Origin: Henckelia pumila
Lineage: Eukaryota > Streptophyta > Magnoliopsida > Lamiales > Gesneriaceae
Assembly: GCF_033568475.1 (NCBI RefSeq)
Contig: NC_133123.1
Coordinates: 3,100,001 to 3,164,000 of the forward strand
DNA: 64,000 bases
Direction: 5' to 3'
Part shown: positions 22,267 through 33,027 of the stretch, one piece after another
Numbering within the stretch: position 1 is the first letter of the stretch
Layout of the letters: each line of letters starts with the position of its first letter
Position numbers and translations under genes: made by a program
Notes under the pieces: generated by a model
The model's database searches: none
What the model was told of the DNA's origin: nothing
What the model saw: only the letters and a program-made list of their open reading frames with translations

Positions 22267-23448
22267 ATATATAGTCAGAAGGAAGGATTCTAAAAAGACA
22301 TGGATTCCTTTTTTGTTTTTTGTTTTTTTAGTACAACAGGGATTCTATTATATTGGATTAACTCATGAGATTTAAAACTATATCATTCATAATTTTTTTT
22401 AAAAAAAGACTATATAACATATACTTGATACTTATTAATTAAGGGTACGAGTGAATAATAATTGAATTTTAGTGACTTTTTTTAATATATTATTGCTCTT
22501 AATTAGTTTTTTTTCTTAACTTTGATTTACTTTTTTTTTTTTTAACAAATCCTCTTTATTTTTTGATTTATTTACAAATATCTAGAAAACAAAAACAAAT
22601 TAAATACAAAACAAATTCTGGGAAGCTAGTTATCTATCTATATCTATATAATATAAATAACCCATTAGAGAGAGGATACCATTTTTTTTTTCAAAATTGC
22701 CCTTTCAATTCATATATGTAAATTTGAATTTATTTTAATATATTCTTATAAGTAAATATTTTATTTTTGGATATTTTTATATTTTTCTTAACTAACCATT
22801 ATAAATATGATATTGATAAATAAATTTTTATATTATTTTAGAAATAAAAAAAATTAAATATTATTAAAAAACATCTATATGTAGCATATAATATTAAATA
22901 TTATATGATTTTATACACACACAACGTCGCGTGTTCCTAAATGTAACAAAAAATTGGCAAATCAGTTTCGCCTCGCTCCGCCAACTAGACTGATTGAGTT
23001 GATAATTTTCCAATCCTCCTAAATGATGCGCGGTCTCGCCAACTAGTGGGTTTTGATGGGTAGCGAGTTAGCTCGCCCCATCGCCCGTTTTGACAAATTT
23101 AGTCTCACAAATCATTTATATACACATCATACCATTCTTATTTATTATTTATATTTTAATTTTTATAATATTTTAAAAATATTTATCTTAAACAAAGTTA
23201 AATACGTAAGGTAATTTTATAAATTAATTTTTAACATTTTATGTAATTAATTATATTTAATCAAAATTTAATGACTTCATGTAATGCTATTAATTATTTT
23301 TTAATATATTTTTTAATAATATATTAAATTACAATTTAAATTGCTATCCTGAATATTTAATAAAATAAGAAGCGATATAATTAAAATATTTATACTTAAT
23401 AATAATTTTAATAATAAATATTGAAGTCATGAATTGCACGGACATGAT
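22267..23448. other. Intergenic DNA, no gene seen
   Basis: AT-rich. About 22940-23110 is more GC-rich with CCGCCAACTAG / CTCGCCAACTAGTGGG words and GCCCGTTTTGACAAATTTA, resembling the end of a hAT-type MITE, but boundaries were not found. Confidence 0.4.
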
Positions 23449-23449
23449 A

Positions 23450-23927
23450 GCGTAGGCCACTTGAGGGGTGTGTTAAAATTAATGTGGATGCGGCTGTCCG
23501 ATCAGACTTATTTCAATGTGGAGTTGGGATTGTTGTTAGAGATGTGGGTGAGTAGTGATCGTCTCATCGTTTTTTATGTCTTCAAGGTTCTTTCAATCCA
23601 CATATGGCGGAGAAGATGACTATAAAAAAAAGGTATTTTGCTGGCTATTTCTTACAATTGGTCAAGTGTACTATTGAATCTGATGCTTCTAATGTGATTG
23701 AACAAATCTACAATTGTTCACCTTTTGCGATGGAAGAATTGCTAATTCCTTCTATTAAAGAAATGCTTTTGCAACACTCTACAACTGTTATTGCTCATTG
23801 TCATAGGAAAACTAATTGGGTTGCTCATGTTTTGGCATCTAAGGCTTTGTATAGTGGTTGCTCTTTTGTGTTTTCTGATTGCTGCCCAGCGTTTTTGGGT
23901 AGATCTGTAATACGCGACCGAAACTGA
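23450..23927 (+). pseudogene. RNase H-like (RVT_3) fragment, degenerate
   Basis: KINVDAAVRSDLFQCGVGIV is followed by VRDVGE and two stops, then a frame change into MAEKMTIKK and onward to the end: CTIESDASNVIEQIYNCSP, IKEMLLQH and IAHCHRKTNWVAHVLASKAL. This order (first catalytic Asp block, ESD block, C-terminal N-x-x-AH-x-LA block) is that of plant RNase H-like domains found singly or at the ends of non-LTR retrotransposons. The stops and frameshift make it a pseudogene. No poly-A tail or flanking repeat was established. Confidence 0.65.
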
Positions 23928-24792
23928 TATTTATATATCTATTTTTGTTTCAAAAAAAAAATAAAAAAAAATTGCATCTGGACACAACAAATAAAGACCA
24001 ACATTAATTAAAAGTAATCGCATCCGCACCGGGCTCATATATATTCTACCAAGTCGACTCGAAATTTGTAATGTGTTTCTCCATCACGTGGCTCGTTATA
24101 ATTCTTGGAGATGCTCTCGGAATTCTTGAATAGATCCCATGACAATTTGTACTAATGGAGAGTCTATATCAATTTGACTGATTTATTTATTTTGTTCTTG
24201 TAAATTATAAATATTCAGTTGCAAGTTTTGAAATGATTCACGAGAATTAGAAAGATTTGAAGAATATTTTTAGTGATTTATTGAAGATATGATTAGAGCT
24301 ATTACAAGATAAAGATTTGTATAGGATAAAGCTATAAATTGTTGAGATTACAAAATACAATATAGATATGTTCACGAAATCCTACCTAAAATAAGGCAGG
24401 TTTATGCGAAATCCTACCTAAAATAATTGTTTAACTAAGTGTTAATTTATGCTTCGCCGCCAGAAACGATCATCATGTTACATGTATCCATTAGACATGA
24501 TTATGTGTGGATAATTGTAGAATCCAAATATGGGGAAATTTTCGTGCATGCGGAAAAAAGAAAAGTTGCTAGTGTGGAATGCCCATCAACCAGAAAAGCA
24601 TATTAGCTTCTGTTCTTCACATCTTCCACAGTTTTTCAGGAATCAAGAATCAAAATGATCGTTGCAGATCATAATAGCGTGAATCTACGGGAATTTACCG
24701 GACAAAATCAAAATGATTGTTGCAGATCATAATAGCAGGAATCTACGGGTACTTACCGGACAAAAACAAAACGAGTTCCACAACTCCTTTAT
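23928..24792. other. 3' flank of the DUF2431 gene, duplicated in part
   Basis: About 24550-24790 is similar to 46450-46640 (shared GTGTGGAATGCCCATCAACC and following bases), so it marks the left edge of a duplicated segment. There is a short internal direct repeat at 24650-24760 (AAAATCAAAATGATyGTTGC, twice). No gene was seen. Confidence 0.5.
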
Positions 24793-27085
24793 TCATATGT
24801 GCTGATCAGCATGTACTTGGTTTGCTAGCATCTGTCTCAACATTTTGGATCTAAGAATGCTCAGATTACGAAGCTCTTCCAAAATGCCAATATAGCCACG
24901 CCATGTGCCGTCTGGAACTGAGCAAATGTAAGTTCTAAAACCAGTCATCAGAGGTTCAGAAACGGATTGACGCAGAGCATAGCTGGTTCCACCACCAAAT
25001 GTTTCCTTGACATAGTTAAGATAGCAAGCAAATACCATATGACACTCAGTGGATATAAGAATTTTCGACGTTTGTTGTTTGACAAGCTGAGGGACATGAT
25101 CATATCCCAAAGAATGTAATTTGTCGAGCAGTGGTGCCTGATGCTGCTCCAAGATGAGAACTGCTTGACACTCGGCAGGCATTTTGTGAATCAAATCCAA
25201 TGTACTTCTTTGTTCCAGAATTTTCTCAGCCGCAAGGCAGAGTTTGAATTTGAAGGTTTTACACTCGCCAAGTTTAAAAGGCATATCACATCTGGAGCCT
25301 CCACCTCTTTTGTTTTCATAACCAGGATAGTCCTTGATACTGAAAACAGGGCATTCCACAAGAAATAAACCACACTCAGATGCGAGATCTTTAATCCTCC
25401 AATTGTTATATGGAGACGTATCTTTGTGATTTAGATGAATTTCACCGTCAACCATCAGCATTCTTCTTGCATTCCTAAAGAATTCTCGGACAAGGCTCCT
25501 ATGCATACTGTAAACATAGAGAAGTCTAGTTAACGCAAAAGATCTGACATGAAAAGAAGAATGTGGTTGTATTTATCATATTTGAAGTGTCAATAACCTA
25601 ATGCAACATGAAAAGTTGAAAACGAAACATAGAGGATACCAAAATAATTTCTACTATTTATTTTGTTACTACTAAAAATATTCCTTTTGGTGTCCTCTTT
25701 AAATGCTAGCACGCAACACACTACTATGAGAACGTAGTTGCTCTTTAAATCCCATGATATCACTCCTGAATATTCATGCATACAAAGATGTAACTATAAA
25801 CAAATAGAGCAATCAACCAAGAAAATAATGTTGAAGAATTCTTATTACTGGAAGAGAGACGTACTTGATAAGAGCGGGATTGTCTTCCTTTCTATGGAAA
25901 CCAGCATGAGGGAAGTTATAAATAATTCTGTGAAATTTCTGGTATCGAAGATCACTATAAATCTTCATTCTGGTGGCATCCACTCCATATAAGAGTGCCG
26001 AACCCAAGATTTCCAGATCTCTTACATTAGTTTTTGCATTCTTGTACTTCCGAATGAGTAGATCTAATTCGATGTTTCGACAAGGAAGAAACTTGACCAA
26101 TTAAAACATTACACAAGCGACAGAACAAACATGATACGGGAACAATAATGCATGAAAAAGTCTTGATGTTGGCATAATCAATCGTTTGCAATCATTCTGG
26201 AAGAACAGACTCTATCCAATGCCCAAATTAAGGGAAGAGATGGAAGCAGAGATGTCCAAATCTTAACCGTTCAGGTAAATATGGAACAAAGTAAAAGAAG
26301 TCATACAATAGAGTAAAACAGAAATACTCCTTTAGTAACTGATCAAACATACAAGGCGCAACTTTAACCAAGTTGTAAACATTAATCCATGCTAAGGTAA
26401 AAATAAAAAAATAAAAAACACATTAATCCATGTTAAACTAGATCATGCAGAACAAAACTTGTTATCAACAAGCGTATGACAAGAAATTGCAACCGGACTC
26501 AGAAGTAGATATTTCTCACAAAATGTAGCTGTGACAGAGCAAAGAACTCGACAAATGACCCAAATAAAATAAGTCACATCTCCTGCGATCAAACATTCTC
26601 AACCTAACAAAATATATATTAATCAAATATATACAAAGACGGGAGTAAACTCGCACACTCCAAATGCAGCATTTGGAATATTTTCTCCCAAAAATGGATT
26701 AAACTTCTGCTCTCTCCGAATCCCGAAACATCGATCATGGTCTTAAAGAAAGAAAAGAAAGAAATAATCAGGCAAAACAACCAAGATCAGCAAGGGCGTA
26801 AAATGAAAACAGGATAAAATAAAGCCAAAGCAACAGCCCCTGTCTGTGGGCTAAAACGAGGACAAAATCACGAAAGAAAAAAAATCCCAGGAGAATAGCG
26901 GCACAGAAAATACCATAAGAGTCCAGAGTGGTGGCAACGATGTTAGTTGCAGAGCCAAAAGCCATAGCCAAACACAGTGAAAAAGAGAAGTCTCCTTCTC
27001 CCACCAAGAGGATGGAATGAGCCGAAGAATAGTGCTTTATCCATCTTTCTTCCCTTCCCAACATCGCACTTTCGATTGCGGCCAT
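24793..27085 (-). CDS. DUF2431 / BMT5-like domain protein (At4g26485-like), copy A
   Basis: Three exons, 26914..27085, 25865..26063 and 24793..25507, join in phase into 361 codons plus stop. The start is ATG at 27085..27083 (MAAIESAMLGREERW). Exon 1 has the Rossmann-like motif ILLVGEGDFSFSLCLAMAFG. Exon 2 has LIRKYKNAKTNV and the family signature IIYNFPHAGF. Exon 3 has MHRSLVREFFRNARRML, GEIHLNHK and a C-terminal extension ending GYIGILEELRNLS...HADQHI. The N-terminal two thirds match the BMT5-like domain, named for a yeast 25S rRNA uridine-N3 methyltransferase; plant members are mostly uncharacterised. Donor and acceptor sites are canonical (introns about 357 and 850 bp). A paralogue lies at 46650..48934 and an exon-1 remnant at 44272..44443. 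No defect was seen. Confidence 0.85.
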
Positions 27086-28209
27086 TATCAACGTGATTCT
27101 TGGAAGCGAAAAGATTCAAGCTTTTCACCAACTGCCGAGTGTTGTTCTTTCCTTTATGGCAAAATAATTTGGAAAACAGGGAGCGGTGAGAGAACCGCTT
27201 TCATTACACTTCTGGCGATAGCTGATGTGATTGACGGGACTTGGCTGCTATTTTATTTTTAATCTTAAAATTAAAATAAAAGTTAACTCTATAATAATAA
27301 ATCAATGGATCACAAATGATCGGTTAAAACAAAAAAAAAAAAAGGTTTTTTTTATTATTAAAAAAATGGAATAAAAACTATGCTATGACTTCAAATTAAT
27401 TATCCTTGTATTATATATTGTAATCGATATCCATCCATATTTTCAAATTTATCGCCACAAAAAATATTCATATTTGAAGTCAATCAACTTTGTTGTTGGA
27501 ACAGAGTTGCCTATTGACTGTCTTATATGTCATTCGACATTAAGGCACCGTTTGGTACAAATGATAAGATAAGTGTATGATATATAATAAAAGAACAACT
27601 AATGGATAATTAAGATGGTTGGATAGAGTATTGAATGTTTGGTATGATTTTGACATGGGTGATTAAATTTGTGTATTTGATTGAAATGACAAAATTGCCT
27701 TTATCATAACAAATCATTATTTTTGTGTTGTTTAGATTGTTATAAATACTTGTAAATTTTAGAAATCTTTTTTTCCTCACACGTACACACAATTTATTTA
27801 TTTACACTAGTCCTTATTATAAGTTAATTAATTTATATTTTTTAAAAAATAATTGATGCTCGTATTTAAAAATATACTCAAATATTTACACTTATAATTA
27901 TTTCTCAATGTTTAATTTTTTTTCGAAAATCAAAGAGAATATATTATTATTTTTTAAACTAAAATAGAGAATAACACAACAAAGAGAAAAAAAATTCAAA
28001 CCAAATAGTAACATTCTTCTGGTGAGTCAAACAACCAAGATAAAATTCAATAGTTAGTAGCATTAGATTTTAAAAACCAAATCAATGAACATATATAGGA
28101 ATCCCACGGTCAAAAACAATAAACCATAGTTTTCAACCACAAACCTCATAAGATAACTACTAGTAAGGTGCAAAACATCACATCATAGTCTAGCGAATAT
28201 ATATCGAAC
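27086..28209. other. Promoter side of DUF2431 copy A and intergenic DNA
   Basis: 27086-27250 is conserved with the regions upstream of the two other copies (GCTGATGTGATTGACGGGAC), so it probably holds the promoter and leader. About 27545-27760 begins GGCACCGTTTGGTACAAATG and resembles a Tourist-like MITE end, but its right end is unclear. No other gene was seen. Confidence 0.5.
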
Positions 28210-28581
28210 TTACTCTTTCTTCAAAAGTTGTTTGACCATTGAGTTTCGGTCCTCGTCAGGTAAACTAAAAAAAAGTGTCAATTTCTTCGGATTCTCCACT
28301 AGCTTCTCAGCTACAAACAGTTTCTCATCCACTGTCATTGCTGGAATTTTTCCCAAATCACCGAACACATTTTTAGTTGCATCATGATCATATCCAAGTT
28401 TCTTTGAAAGGTCTTCAATGCACACTTTGGTCATCTCACTGAATCTGTTCATGGCATCCACAATACGGTCTTCTACTTCAGCCACTCTTTTACGTTTTTT
28501 GCCCAATAATTTCTTACCTGATGGTGTAACACTAGAACTACTTGGATGTCCTGATCTTGATTGTTCATGGCATAACAACTT
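28210..28581 (-). pseudogene. C-terminal exon of a Myb/SANT-like (L10-interacting MYB-type) protein, cut off from its 5' part
   Basis: An exon with an acceptor (TTTGGCAG) just above about 28581 and a stop at 28210. It encodes a basic patch (KKLLGKKRKRVAEVE), a helical segment (RIVDAMNRFSEMTKV) and a tail KIPAMTVDEKLFVAEKLVEN then LTLFFSLPDEDRNSMVKQLL. The tail resembles the C-terminus of L10-interacting MYB-domain-like and other Myb/SANT-like plant proteins. The DNA-binding domain is not visible nearby. Upstream sequence is interrupted by the 10-kb Ty3 element at 28887. A possible first exon lies beyond it at about 39646-39790. It may be a broken gene or an unusual short one. Confidence 0.45.
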
Positions 28582-28881
28582 CTGCCAAATGATAATAAAG
28601 AATGTACACAGTTAGTATTTCTATCACATAACTCAAAATTAATATTGTTCAATCAATATTCTTTCTTATATGTGAAATCTTTAAAAACTAATAAACTATT
28701 GAATGTTTAAACAATATGCAATAAACAAGATCGAAAACAGAATGGTTCTTGAAATTCTCATTTGAGAAATTTTTAAAAACTAATCACCTATTAATTAGAA
28801 AAGACAAACTTGACTTCATATAATTAGAACATATAATCATCGACAAAACCATTTTCACAAGGTGTGATTGAGTAAAGAACA

Positions 28882-28886
28882 TGGAC
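28882..28886. other. Ty3 target-site duplication, left copy
   Basis: TGGAC, repeated at 39175..39179. Confidence 0.9.
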
Positions 28887-31598
28887 TGTAACACCCGGTA
28901 TTTTTAATACGTAAATCCGCATGCATAATTAGGATATTTAATTATTTAAATTTTAGATTTATGGGTTAAATAATTATGTGAATTATTTGTGCATGATTTA
29001 ATTTATTTTTAAGCATTTAACCCATAATTAGTGATTTTTATGATTTATAGTATTTTAATTATTTGATCGCGTAGACGGGACCGTGGACGGACGAGATGAC
29101 AACTTTCTAGCCAATTTATTTTACGAGTCTTTTTAGAGCCCTAAAATATTATTTTTGAGTTTTATTATCTCAAAATTTTAAGTATTTAATTTTATATAAT
29201 TTTAGGAGTCCATTTTTATCCAAATTAAACCATTTTAATGACTTTTTATCTTCTTTAAAATTCCCTTAACTCTTTATTTCGGGATTTAATTATTTTATTA
29301 AGTTAGCTAGTATTTGATTTAGTTAGGAGATCTTTTTAAGTTGTTAATATCTCCTCATTAGTTATTAAAATATTATCTACCTAAATTATTATCCTACACT
29401 ATCCAAATCATCGCCCAAATTCCTTCAACCGATTACTCACCTTCACTCAGCCGCCTCACCCCACCATCTTCATCAGCTCCCTCGATCCAGAAAGCTCAAG
29501 AACACCATAGCCACACTTGTGTAGGTCCGAAGCTCGTCGTCGTCGCCCCGTCGTCCCGAAGCCCGTCGTGCACGTTTTAGCTCTATCAAATCGGTGTTAA
29601 GGCATGATTTTCTTCTCTTTTCAATCCTATATCAGTGTATGTATGTGTGTGGGTGTGTAGCATCGAGATATATCATTTTGACAGCAAGTTTTTCAAAATC
29701 TTTCTCTTATGCACTCGGTTTTGGCTTTGTGATGTTCATGTTCACATTTTTGGCTAACCATGGCTCGTTTGATTGCTGGTCAAGGTGATGTAGGGTCCCT
29801 AGGCCAGGTAGGAGTCGGGGGTTAAGGCTGGAGAGGGCTAGGAAAGGGAGGAGACGAGCTGCACCGTGACTGGTGCAGCAGATCGCGCAGCTAGGGTTCG
29901 TGGAAGTGGGGTTCGGGCTAGGTGCAGGCGCAGCATGGGGTTCGGGCCAGGGCATGGTTCGAACCGGCAGGACCCTGGGGAGGTCCTGCCGGCGGGGCTC
30001 CGGCCACGGTGGTCGGATCTGGGCTGCAGCAGGCCGTGAAGGCCTGCTGCTCGTGCGGCCGCGGCAAGGGGGAAGAGGGAGTAGTAGGGTTTCGGGTTTT
30101 GGGTTGTTGGTGGATCCGGGTCGGGTCTAAAATAATATGAGTTAAGTTAGTTGGGTCCGGGTCCGGGTTATTTCAATTGGGCTCGGGTATTTTTTTATTT
30201 TTAAGTTTTTAAGTTAATTAGGAGTTAAATGGGCTAATTAAATTCCCAAAAATTTAATTAGTACCATTTAATTTATTTGGGCTCCATTAAATTATTTTGG
30301 GTTAATTTAATTATTTTGGGCTTTTATTAATTTTTATTTATTTTTTTTTTTTTTTTTAAATGGCCAGAAAAATTTTTATGGGCTTGGGAGCCCATGAAAG
30401 TTATTGGGCCTGTTATTGGGCTTTTGGGCCCATTGGGCCAGGGACAGTGTTATTGGGCCTAAGTTAGTTCTTAATGGGCTTTGGTTGATTTATTGGGCCT
30501 AGAAAAGTTGTTAATGGGCTTAAGTACACTAATGTGCCAAGTCTTAAGTTAATGGGCTTGTATGTCTAGGGCCAGCAGTTGAATCAAACCATGAGAAAAT
30601 TCATGTGTCCTGAGTTTATATTTAATTATTTTATGCATGAAAAGTTAGTTGAATATTTATATGATATTAGAAAATAAATTAAATATAAATGAAGGACACA
30701 CAATTTATTTAAAGTACATGCATTCATGAAATCAATTTTTATGCTATGATTGAAGTTCTATGGTTGAGCAAATAAAATATTTTAGGTGGAAATTAAAGTA
30801 GTGTGGCCATTTATGTGGGCAGTTTATGCCATTTATGTATGGGTGGTTCGCCACCAGCCTCGTACGATGGTTTCTTAGACTGATCAGTCGCACTATAAGT
30901 ATGGGTCACACTTACGGATAGGACCATTCGATGTTAAGAAAATAAGTGCTCAACAACTCAAGTATGTATGATATTATGTATGTTACGTATAATTCAGTGA
31001 TTTCTTTAAGCAACATTTATGTTATTATTTTTGAGGCATGCTCGTGCATTTATAGGTTAAGTATTATGTATGAAAGTGTATTAAATTATTTTAAACCCTT
31101 GTTAGTATGCATGTTGGGCCTCTAGGCTCACTACACTGATATGGTGCAGGTGAGTACGTAGAGGAGCAGGTTACTCCTACCGGTGGTGAGGACGTATGAG
31201 CGGAGCTGCAGTGGCCCCGTGACCATAGTCTGCATCGTGCTAGTGTTCTATGCATTAATATTTTAAACACTATTTTATTTGAAGATTTTATTCCAGTGTT
31301 GAGATTTAAGTATTATTTTTATGCAACTTTTTAGTGTATGCACTGTTGATTAAATTGTTTTGAGGTATTTTAAGTATTGCATGATTCAGACGTTTTAGTA
31401 ATTATTTTTATGTTGCATAATTATTTATTAAATTTTAAATCTCTTTTATGGTTGTACATATATGTATGGGCATATATGTATATATATATATATATATATA
31501 TAAATATTTTACTTAGTATTTATTTTAAAATTAAAAGAAAAAGAAAATTTTTTTAAAATTTTCCGCATTTTTGAAATTTATAAGTCTAGGATGTTTCA
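28887..31598 (+). repeat. Ty3 5' LTR
   Basis: Starts TGTAACACCCGG and ends GATGTTTCA. It contains two perfect hairpins (29964..29992, 11-bp arms CCGGCAGGACC; 30026..30050, 10-bp arms GCAGCAGGCC), about fourteen TGGGCC/TGGGCT motifs between about 30177 and 30560, and a (TA)n run near 31480. The short open frames in it have no recognisable domain. Confidence 0.92.
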
Positions 31599-31600
31599 GT

Positions 31601-31612
31601 TGGTATCAAAGC
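31601..31612 (+). other. Ty3 primer-binding site
   Basis: TGGTATCAAAGC, tRNA-Met type, two bases after the LTR. Confidence 0.85.
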
Positions 31613-31784
31613 ACGGTCCTTGGAGGGGTCATTACTGCTATGCTAGCTCAGAAATCCACGCTACCGGTCTGTAAGTTTTAAGTGTTTATAGCATGATTTA
31701 ATTCTTTGAATTTAAGTTAGCATTACTTTTAAACCACTTAGTTATGCATGGCGATTTACGTAAAGTAATATGTGGTGGTGCAGA

Positions 31785-32849
31785 ATGCCTCCCAGACCAG
31801 TGAACCGACGTGGGGGACCTCCACCTCCACCTCCGCCTCCACCGCCACCTCCGCAGAATCCTTTATCAGCATTGGAGCAGGCCAATGCTAATATGATGGC
31901 GGGTATTACTGCTCTGTTGGAGCAGCAGGCTGCACGTCCCAGACTGTCCCATGAGGAGGACGTTGCTGAGAGGTTCCAGAAGAAGGGGCCCAAGGAGTTT
32001 GTTGGTACCACCGATCCTTTGGTGGCTGAGGGATGGATTCGCTCTCTTGAGTCCATCTTTGATTATATGGGGATCACAGACACCGACAGGGTGAGCTGTG
32101 CAACGTACATGATGAGAGGAGATGCAGCCCTTTGGTGGGAGGGTGCAGTTAGAGGAGTCCATCTACCTACACTGACGTGGACCGAGTTCAGGCGTATCTT
32201 CTACACCAAGTACTTCACTGAGGATGTGCGCAGTCGCATGATCCGGGAGTTTATGAGTCTCCGTCAGGGGGACAAGACAGTGGTCGAGTATGTGAGACAG
32301 TTCGAGAGGGGCTGTCGCTTTGTGCCTATGATTTTTGATAGCCCACCAGAGAAGTTGAGGCAGTTTGTGGAAGGTTTGAAGGCGGATATCAAGCATGATG
32401 TTCGAATGGCAGACGTACTTACTTATGAGTCTGCAGTCAGTAGGGCCTTGCGTTCCGAGGAGGGTCGGAGAGAGATCCAGAGAGAGCAGCAGGGTAAGAG
32501 GCAGTTTCAGCAGACGGGGTATCAGCGACCATCTTCGCAGCCTCCTGCGAAGAAGCAGTTTACAGGGCCATCTAAGGGCCCGAATCAGCAGAGGCCTCAG
32601 GGGAAGCCACAGCAGCAGACTAGGGGCGGGGCCCCTACTCCAGGGAGATACCCAGTATGTCCGAAGTGTCAGAAGATGCATTCCGGGCAGTGTCTTATGG
32701 GAGCAGGAGTCTGCTATCGTTGCAAAGAGCCGGGGCATCAGATTGCCAACTGCCCGCAGAGGCAGAACGTCAGTGGGCGAGTATATGTGATGCAGGCAGA
32801 GGAGGCTGACCCAGATACCTCCTTGATCACCGGTATACCTAACCCCTAG
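31785..32849 (+). CDS. Ty3 gag
   Basis: The ATG at 31785 (MPPRPVNRRGG) is preferred over the one at 31770 because Tekay gags usually open MPPR. A long proline run follows, then the capsid region (VAEGWIRSLESIFDYMG, DAALWWEGAV, FRRIFYTKYFTEDVR, FMSLRQGDKTVVEYVRQFE), a Gln/Pro-rich linker, and the zinc knuckle CYRCKEPGHQIANCP. The frame ends with TAG at 32847 if unspliced. The last codons from 32833 may instead be intron, joining gag to protease in the same frame. It assembles the retrotransposon particle. Confidence 0.88.
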   Translation: MPPRPVNRRGGPPPPPPPPPPPPQNPLSALEQANANMMAGITALLEQQAARPRLSHEEDVAERFQKKGPKEFVGTTDPLVAEGWIRSLESIFDYMGITDTDRVSCATYMMRGDAALWWEGAVRGVHLPTLTWTEFRRIFYTKYFTEDVRSRMIREFMSLRQGDKTVVEYVRQFERGCRFVPMIFDSPPEKLRQFVEGLKADIKHDVRMADVLTYESAVSRALRSEEGRREIQREQQGKRQFQQTGYQRPSSQPPAKKQFTGPSKGPNQQRPQGKPQQQTRGGAPTPGRYPVCPKCQKMHSGQCLMGAGVCYRCKEPGHQIANCPQRQNVSGRVYVMQAEEADPDTSLITGIPNP

Positions 32850-33027
32850 AACTTTTTCAATTCTTTGCTTTTGTTTATTGCGATTATACCTGAATGCCTG
32901 TTACTTGAGTTTAACTATCAGCATGCTAGAATAAGAATTTTGTTTCTTTGTGATTAGAATTAAGGATTGTAGTGTTTTAACCTTGGGAGCGTAGTGGTAT
33001 GAATTGTTGGGAATCTTCTGCGTGCAG
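32833..33027 (+). other. Candidate intron between gag and protease-pol
   Basis: A GT (GTATACC) follows ATC-ACC-G and an AG (TGCGTGCAG) precedes GG-AGA-ATT. The stretch is 195 bp, T-rich and contains stops. gag and pol are in the same frame, and splicing keeps the frame into the protease motif [12 protein letters not shown]. Stop-codon bypass is the alternative. Confidence 0.5.

Noticed and set aside
27017-27262. 81-codon plus-strand open frame
   Set aside because: It is antisense to DUF2431 exon 1 and its promoter. It recurs only where that exon is duplicated.
29594-29788. 64-codon open frame, repeated exactly at 37155-37349
   Set aside because: It is repeated only because it lies in both Ty3 LTRs. 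There is no domain or conserved start context beyond LTR identity.
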